A stretch of DNA of 39,266 nt from MED-G105 sp039819085 (lineage in GTDB: Bacteria; Pseudomonadota; Alphaproteobacteria; Caulobacterales; Parvularculaceae), in contig JBCBSQ010000021.1 in the NCBI GenBank assembly GCA_039819085.1, positions 1 through 39,266 of the forward strand, read 5' to 3'. Under the pieces are notes generated by a model. It ran no database searches and was not told the DNA's origin. It worked only from the letters and a program-made list of their open reading frames with translations. Of the stretch, positions 32,283 to 39,266 are shown in pieces; the first letter of the stretch is position 1; each line of letters begins with the position of its first letter. Position numbers and translations under genes: made by a program.

Positions 32283-33815
32283 ATGTCCGGCACCAAACCA
32301 ACCACCGAAAGAACCCAAAACGCCAGAATACAACTCGCGATACGCGCTCTCCTCGCTTCAACGGCCCTCGTCGCCTTTTGCCCAAGCGCCGGGCTGGCGG
32401 CGGACGGCGACATTGAGGCCCGCGTTGACGCGCTTGAAGCGAAGCTCGATCGAATCCTTGATCGACTGGAGGCGCAAGACGCAAGCCTTACCGCGGCCGA
32501 GAAGACGACGCTAAAAGACGCCGCCTACGCGATCTCAAACTCGGCCGCGGCGCCGAACGCTAAAGCATCAGTTATTCAGAATGCCGCATATACGGTTCCC
32601 GACGCGGGGACGCCTAGGCCGATCCTCGCAGAACTGGACACGCCCGGCGGCGTATCCGCCCAAGCCCAGGCCGACCGTGACGCGATCCCTGCGAAAGAGC
32701 GGCCGAAGCGCAAAGGTCTCGGGTTCTCCGCAGGCGATGTGGATTTCACGTTCAAGGGCTATGTCAAACTAGACGCTACTGTGACGCGCTTCTCCGACGG
32801 CGACCTGCCGACCAGCAATATCGGTCGCGACTTTTACATACCTTCTCTGGTGCCTGTTGGCGGCGAAGGCAATGGCGCGGACTTCGATTTCAATCCGCGC
32901 GAGACGCGGTTCCTCTTTGCGGTCGATACAGAGCGCGGCGGGCATGACATCGGCGGTCTTATAGAGCTCGACTTCCAGGTGACGAGCGACGGCAATGAAC
33001 GCGTCTCGAACAGTTTCACTCCCCGCATGCGCCAGGCTTATGTGACCATCGACAACTGGCTGATCGGACAGGCCTGGACGACGTTCCAGGACGTCGGCGC
33101 GCTTCCCGACAATCTCGACTTTATTGGCCCGACGGAAGGCACGGTGTTCATCCGTCAGCCGATGATCCGGTATACCAAAGGTCCTTTCCAGATCGCGATT
33201 GAACAACCCGAAACCGAAGTGACGGGGCCGGCAGGCGAGCGCCTTCTGCCAGGGGACGACATCGCGCCGGACGTCGTCCTTCGCTACAACAAAAAAGGCG
33301 ACTGGGGTCATGTCTCGCTGGCCGGAATCCTGCGCGCGTTGCATTCGGAAGAGGACATGATGGCCGGCGCAATGGAGGACACTGCGCTCGGCTTTGGCGT
33401 CAGCGCTTCAGGCAAGCTGAAAGTCGGCGCGCGGGACGATTTCCGCTTCATGGCGACCTATGGCGAAGGCATCGGACGCTATATCGGCGTCAACATCGTC
33501 AATGACGCGGCGATCCAGACGAATGGCGAGCTGCAGACCATCGCCACCTATTCCGGTTTCGCGTCTTACCGCCATTTCTGGACCAAGAACCTTCGCTCCA
33601 ACCTCACCGGCGGGTTTTTCAAGGCGGACAACCCCGTCAGCCTGACAGGCGACGGCGTCACTGACGAAGTTTACTCCGTACACGCTAATCTCATCTATAC
33701 GCCGATCGAGAAGTTCGATGTCGGCGTGGAGTACATCTACGCCAATCGAAGGCTTGAAGACGGCCAGGAAGGCAATATGAACCGGGTGCAGTTCTCGACG
33801 AAGTACAGCTTCTAG
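32283..33815 (+). CDS. DcaP-like trimeric outer-membrane porin
   Basis: A 510-residue outer-membrane protein. A signal peptide ends near GLAA/DGD. An N-terminal coiled coil (ARVDALEAKLDRILDRLEAQD in parts) follows, as in DcaP porins where it projects into the periplasm. After a Pro/Ala-rich linker the barrel begins at about residue 150 (FTFKGYVKLDATVTRFSDG) and includes TRFLFAVDTE, RMRQAYVTIDNWLIGQAWTTF and a C-terminal aromatic VQFSTKYSF. DcaP family porins take up dicarboxylates and other small anions. Its divergent pairing with acs and nearby carboxylate symporter suggests entry of acetate or similar acids. GGGAGGA precedes the ATG. The stop is four bases from the convergent channel gene. 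Confidence 0.85.
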   Translation: MSGTKPTTERTQNARIQLAIRALLASTALVAFCPSAGLAADGDIEARVDALEAKLDRILDRLEAQDASLTAAEKTTLKDAAYAISNSAAAPNAKASVIQNAAYTVPDAGTPRPILAELDTPGGVSAQAQADRDAIPAKERPKRKGLGFSAGDVDFTFKGYVKLDATVTRFSDGDLPTSNIGRDFYIPSLVPVGGEGNGADFDFNPRETRFLFAVDTERGGHDIGGLIELDFQVTSDGNERVSNSFTPRMRQAYVTIDNWLIGQAWTTFQDVGALPDNLDFIGPTEGTVFIRQPMIRYTKGPFQIAIEQPETEVTGPAGERLLPGDDIAPDVVLRYNKKGDWGHVSLAGILRALHSEEDMMAGAMEDTALGFGVSASGKLKVGARDDFRFMATYGEGIGRYIGVNIVNDAAIQTNGELQTIATYSGFASYRHFWTKNLRSNLTGGFFKADNPVSLTGDGVTDEVYSVHANLIYTPIEKFDVGVEYIYANRRLEDGQEGNMNRVQFSTKYSF

Positions 33816-33819
33816 CGAC

Positions 33820-36804
<2,985 letters not shown>

Positions 36805-37336
36805 GGCCTTCACCTACCGGGATGCGCCTGTATTCGGCAATCGCGACCGCTACCCCGCCGAACCATCGCTGCGCTAGCGCGGATTCAAGCCAGCCCGCAG
36901 CGACACTCTTGCAGGAGGGAGGGTCTTGGCCGTGGGCGGGTTGTTCGGGCCATGTTGATCAAAGTCGGCGACGAGCGCCGCGCCACCGCGCCATACGCTG
37001 CGCTACTCTCTGCGCGATCTTTCGGCGAATAACCCATTGAATAGTATGGATTTTAAGAGCACGGGATCTGCAATGGCGCGCAGCCGGGATGCGCCCGTCG
37101 GCCCGAGTCCAGGCGACGCCAGAGAATTTTAGAGCCGGCCTTGCATCCTGCTCGCTATATGTCACTATCAATTCAGAAGGTTATAGCAGGGGATGCTCGT
37201 GTTCAGCCCTTATCGATCTGATTCTCCCACGCGCTCTGACGGGCTGGAAAGGCCGTGCGTTGGTCGCTCAGGAGGGCTTCGCGACGATCGATCAACGCTC
37301 AGCGCGCCGTCGCGTAGACGGCGGACGGCCACTGCA
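36805..37336. other. non-coding region between channel gene and leu leader
   Basis: About 530 bases with no gene I can support. It must carry the promoter of the MscS-like gene (leftward) and of the leucine operon (rightward). A TTATAG at 37182-37187 could be a -10 element for the leu transcript, but no good -35 is placed before it. The leader-peptide frame stays open back to ATG 37193 without protein-like features. Confidence 0.4.
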
Positions 37337-37417
37337 TTGGCGAGCGCGCCGAACCGACTTCTACTACTACTGCTGCTTTGCGCCGGCTTGACGGCGGTTT
37401 GGCTATCGGTCGGTTGA
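37337..37417 (+). CDS. leucine-rich leader peptide of the leu operon
   Basis: A short frame encoding MASAPNR, then seven consecutive Leu codons (CTT CTA CTA CTA CTG CTG CTT at 37358-37378), then CAGLTAVWLSVG and a stop at 37415. The run uses several different leucine codons, including CTA, which is rare in GC-rich DNA; such a codon is sensitive to a drop in charged leucyl-tRNA. The start is uncertain: TTG 37337 is the nearest candidate (26 residues) with a weak ribosome site, while GTG 37199 or ATG 37193 would give over 70 residues. Ribosome stalling on the Leu run is the sensor for the attenuator that follows. Confidence 0.85.
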   Translation: MASAPNRLLLLLLLCAGLTAVWLSVG

Positions 37418-37449
37418 AGCATTCGCTTCCCTTCACAGCCAAAGCCGCC
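37381..37449 (+). promoter_or_regulatory. leu attenuator: protector hairpin and antiterminator
   Basis: Three competing RNA pairings can be drawn. Protector: CGCCG (37381-37385) with CGGCG (37392-37396). Antiterminator: GGCGGTTTGGCT (37393-37404) with 37437-37449, 12 pairs and one bulged G at 37444. Terminator: 37441-37451 with 37456-37466. A ribosome stalled on the leucine run covers the protector, so the antiterminator forms and leuA is transcribed. A ribosome that reaches the stop at 37415 covers the antiterminator's left arm, so the terminator forms. This is the textbook layout for amino-acid attenuation, known for leucine operons in proteobacteria. Confidence 0.88.
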
Positions 37450-37471
37450 TCTCTTGAGGCGGCTTTTTTTT
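37441..37471 (+). terminator. attenuator terminator upstream of leuA
   Basis: An 11-bp perfect stem (37441-37451 with 37456-37466), a TCTT loop and an uninterrupted T-run to 37471. It lies between the leader peptide and leuA and is one of the two mutually exclusive structures of the leucine attenuator. Confidence 0.93.
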
Positions 37472-37592
37472 GAGCCGCCGCCGCCATTCGACCTTGTTTC
37501 CATTATGCCTCTGAGCAAACCAGAACTCGACCGCAAAGACCATTTCCGCCAACGGCCACGCTCTCGCGCCGCATCAATTGGGAAAAACGCCC

Positions 37593-39179
37593 ATGTCTGA
37601 CGACCGAGTTACCGACGCAGTCGCGATCTTTGACACGACGTTGCGCGACGGCGAGCAAGCGCCGGGCTTTTCCATGACCGTCGAAGGCAAGCTTACCGTG
37701 GCGCGCGCCCTGCAGGCGCTCAACGTGGACATTATCGAGGCCGGTTTCGCCGCTGCGTCCGAAGGCGATTTCAACGCCGTTCAGGCGATCGCGGGCGCGA
37801 TTGACGGCCCGAGGATCTGCTCTCTTGCGCGCCTCAATGAGAAAGACATCGACGCGGCGGCGCGCGCAATCGAACCGGCTGCGCGCAAGCGCATCCACAC
37901 ATTCATCGGCACCAGTCCGACCCATCGCGACGCAAAGCTGAAACTGGCGAAGGAAGAGATCCTGGAACGGATCGACCGGCTCGTGCGCTTCGCCTGCTCC
38001 CGCGCGGACGATGTGGAGTTTTCGCCCGAGGACGCGATCCGAACCGAGCGCGACTACCTGCTGGAGGCGTGCCGAACCGCGATCGACGCCGGCGCGAACA
38101 CGATCAACATCCCCGACACAGTCGGTTACTCCACCCCGGAGGAGATGACCGATCTTTTCCGCTATCTGACGAAGTCGTGCCCGGATCATGTCGTCTTTTC
38201 CGTGCACTGTCATGACGATCTCGGCATGGCTGTGGCGAACTCGCTCGCCGCCGTGCGAGGCGGGGCGCGCCAGATCGAATGCGCCGTCAACGGGATTGGC
38301 GAACGGGCGGGCAACTGCTCCCTGGAGGAGGCGGTTATGGCGCTGCGAACCCGGAAGGACCTTTTCGGGGTCGAGACCCAAATCGACACCACCAAAATCT
38401 ACGCGGCGAGCGTCGCGCTTTCCAGGGTGACGCACCAGCCGATCCCCAGAAACAAAGCCGTTGTCGGCAAGAACGCTTTCGCCCATGAAGCGGGAATCCA
38501 CCAGCATGGCGTCCTCGCGGACCCGCGCACTTACGAAATTATGGATGCTGAATCAGTCGGCATGCCCTCGAACTCAATCGTGCTCGGCAAACACTCCGGC
38601 AAGCACGCCCTCGCCGCGCGCGCAAGATCGCTCGGCTTTAATGCGGCTCCTGACAAGATCGAAGAGATCTTCCCCGAGTTTAAGCGCCTCGCCGACACCT
38701 GCCGGGAAGTGACCGACGCGGACGTTGTCAAACTGATGACCGGGCGTGGATCCGATGACGGACGATCAGGCCCATGGCGCACGCGGCGGATCGAGCTGCG
38801 CACTGACATCGAAGATGAAATGCGCCCTTACGCCCGCGTCACCATGAAGCACGACGACGGCACGCGCGAGACCGTCCAATGCGAAGGCGGCGGGCCGATT
38901 GACGCTGCGTTCGCGGCGGTGTGCGCGATCGCCGGCGTCGAAGGGCGCATTGTATCGCTTGATCTTCGGCATGACGCCGATGGCGATGACACGCGCGTCG
39001 ACGCAGAAGCAATCGTCGAAGTCGCAGGCCGTCAGTACGCCGGCAAGGCGCGGGAGATAGACGTCGCCGACGCAGCCGTCGCCGCCTTTGTCGCGGCGGT
39101 GAACCAGGCCGCAACGAGCGAAGCCGCGCTTGATGAAAACGCGCCGCGACGCGCTTCGGACCCGGAGGCGGTGGCGTGA
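37593..39179 (+). CDS. leuA: 2-isopropylmalate synthase
   Basis: A 528-residue enzyme that condenses acetyl-CoA with 2-oxoisovalerate in the first step specific to leucine synthesis. The catalytic-metal site is in FDTTLRDGEQAPG (Asp14, residues 13-25) and VHCHDDLGMAVAN (His205, His207). CAVNGIGERAGNCSLEE and FAHEAGIHQHGVL follow. The C-terminal 130 residues form the LeuA dimer domain, the site of leucine feedback in the family. ATG 37593 is preferred over TTG 37578 (GGGA nine bases upstream). The stop overlaps the start of leuC by four bases. Expression is predicted to be controlled by the leader peptide and attenuator just upstream. Confidence 0.95.
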   Translation: MSDDRVTDAVAIFDTTLRDGEQAPGFSMTVEGKLTVARALQALNVDIIEAGFAAASEGDFNAVQAIAGAIDGPRICSLARLNEKDIDAAARAIEPAARKRIHTFIGTSPTHRDAKLKLAKEEILERIDRLVRFACSRADDVEFSPEDAIRTERDYLLEACRTAIDAGANTINIPDTVGYSTPEEMTDLFRYLTKSCPDHVVFSVHCHDDLGMAVANSLAAVRGGARQIECAVNGIGERAGNCSLEEAVMALRTRKDLFGVETQIDTTKIYAASVALSRVTHQPIPRNKAVVGKNAFAHEAGIHQHGVLADPRTYEIMDAESVGMPSNSIVLGKHSGKHALAARARSLGFNAAPDKIEEIFPEFKRLADTCREVTDADVVKLMTGRGSDDGRSGPWRTRRIELRTDIEDEMRPYARVTMKHDDGTRETVQCEGGGPIDAAFAAVCAIAGVEGRIVSLDLRHDADGDDTRVDAEAIVEVAGRQYAGKAREIDVADAAVAAFVAAVNQAATSEAALDENAPRRASDPEAVA

Positions 39180-39266
39180 GCGGCCCGCAAACCCTGTTCG
39201 ACAAGCTCTGGGCGCGCCATCTCGTTCGTCCGGAAACGGACGACGCCCCGGCGATCATCTATATTG
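39176..39266 (+). CDS. leuC: 3-isopropylmalate dehydratase large subunit, N-terminal fragment
   Basis: The first 30 codons of LeuC are present before the window ends. The sequence SGPQTLFDKLWARHLV and the following AIIYI match the N-terminus of the aconitase-family isopropylmalate isomerase, which acts after LeuA. It starts at GTG 39176, overlapping the leuA stop (GTGA), so it is translationally coupled and falls under the same leucine attenuator. Confidence 0.88.
   Translation, partial: MSGPQTLFDKLWARHLVRPETDDAPAIIYI

Noticed and set aside
31992..32333. N-terminal extension of acs back to 32333
   Set aside because: The extension is Arg-rich, crosses the divergent control region and the porin start, and the ATG at 31991 has an ideal AAGGAG site.

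Overview
The window looks like a piece of a GC-rich alphaproteobacterial chromosome. The signs are alphaproteobacterial gene families (DcaP-like porin, STAS-CheY-CheA chemotaxis order, VPS10-type Asp-box protein, leuA with a leucine attenuator), dense packing and frequent GTG/TTG starts. A marine Parvularculales or Hyphomonadaceae-like host is my guess from this gene mix, not something the DNA proves. I found no rRNA, tRNA, transposase, CRISPR array or prophage gene.

Layout. 1-373: the end of a TonB-dependent receptor, preceded by a fold-back copy of itself that looks like a contig-end artefact, then a strong terminator. 589-7017: a FabH-type ketosynthase, a UDP-sugar epimerase, a periplasmic gamma-glutamyltransferase with an unknown membrane protein, and an FMN alpha-hydroxyacid oxidase. 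7322-10426: an unusual chemotaxis cluster (STAS, CheY, a CheA made only of the phosphotransfer and P2-like parts, CheW, a CheZ/CheT-like phosphatase candidate, and convergent CheD). 10568-13846: a large secreted Asp-box propeller protein. 14264-17779: a tight four-gene operon, an NRAMP-related transporter without the usual metal ligands plus 5-oxoprolinase PxpABC. 17928-22833: a flavodoxin-fold oxidoreductase, a lipid-anchored cytochrome c, a small membrane protein, and a Sel1/peptidoglycan-binding membrane protein with a lipoprotein partner.

23053-33815 reads as one acetate or short-carboxylate module: two-subunit sodium:solute symporter, CrbS-like hybrid kinase with its own symporter-like domain, CrbR-like LuxR-family regulator, acetyl-CoA synthetase and a DcaP-like porin. 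Similar GGTC...GACC inverted repeats precede both the symporter and the porin. 33820-36804 is a large MscS-family channel. The window ends with leuA and the start of leuC behind a classical transcription attenuator: a leader peptide with seven consecutive leucine codons, a protector hairpin, a 12-bp antiterminator and a perfect terminator.

Most notable: the kinase-less CheA cluster with its CheZ/CheT-like protein, the leucine attenuator, the non-canonical NRAMP protein linked to 5-oxoproline degradation, and the self-contained acetate module.
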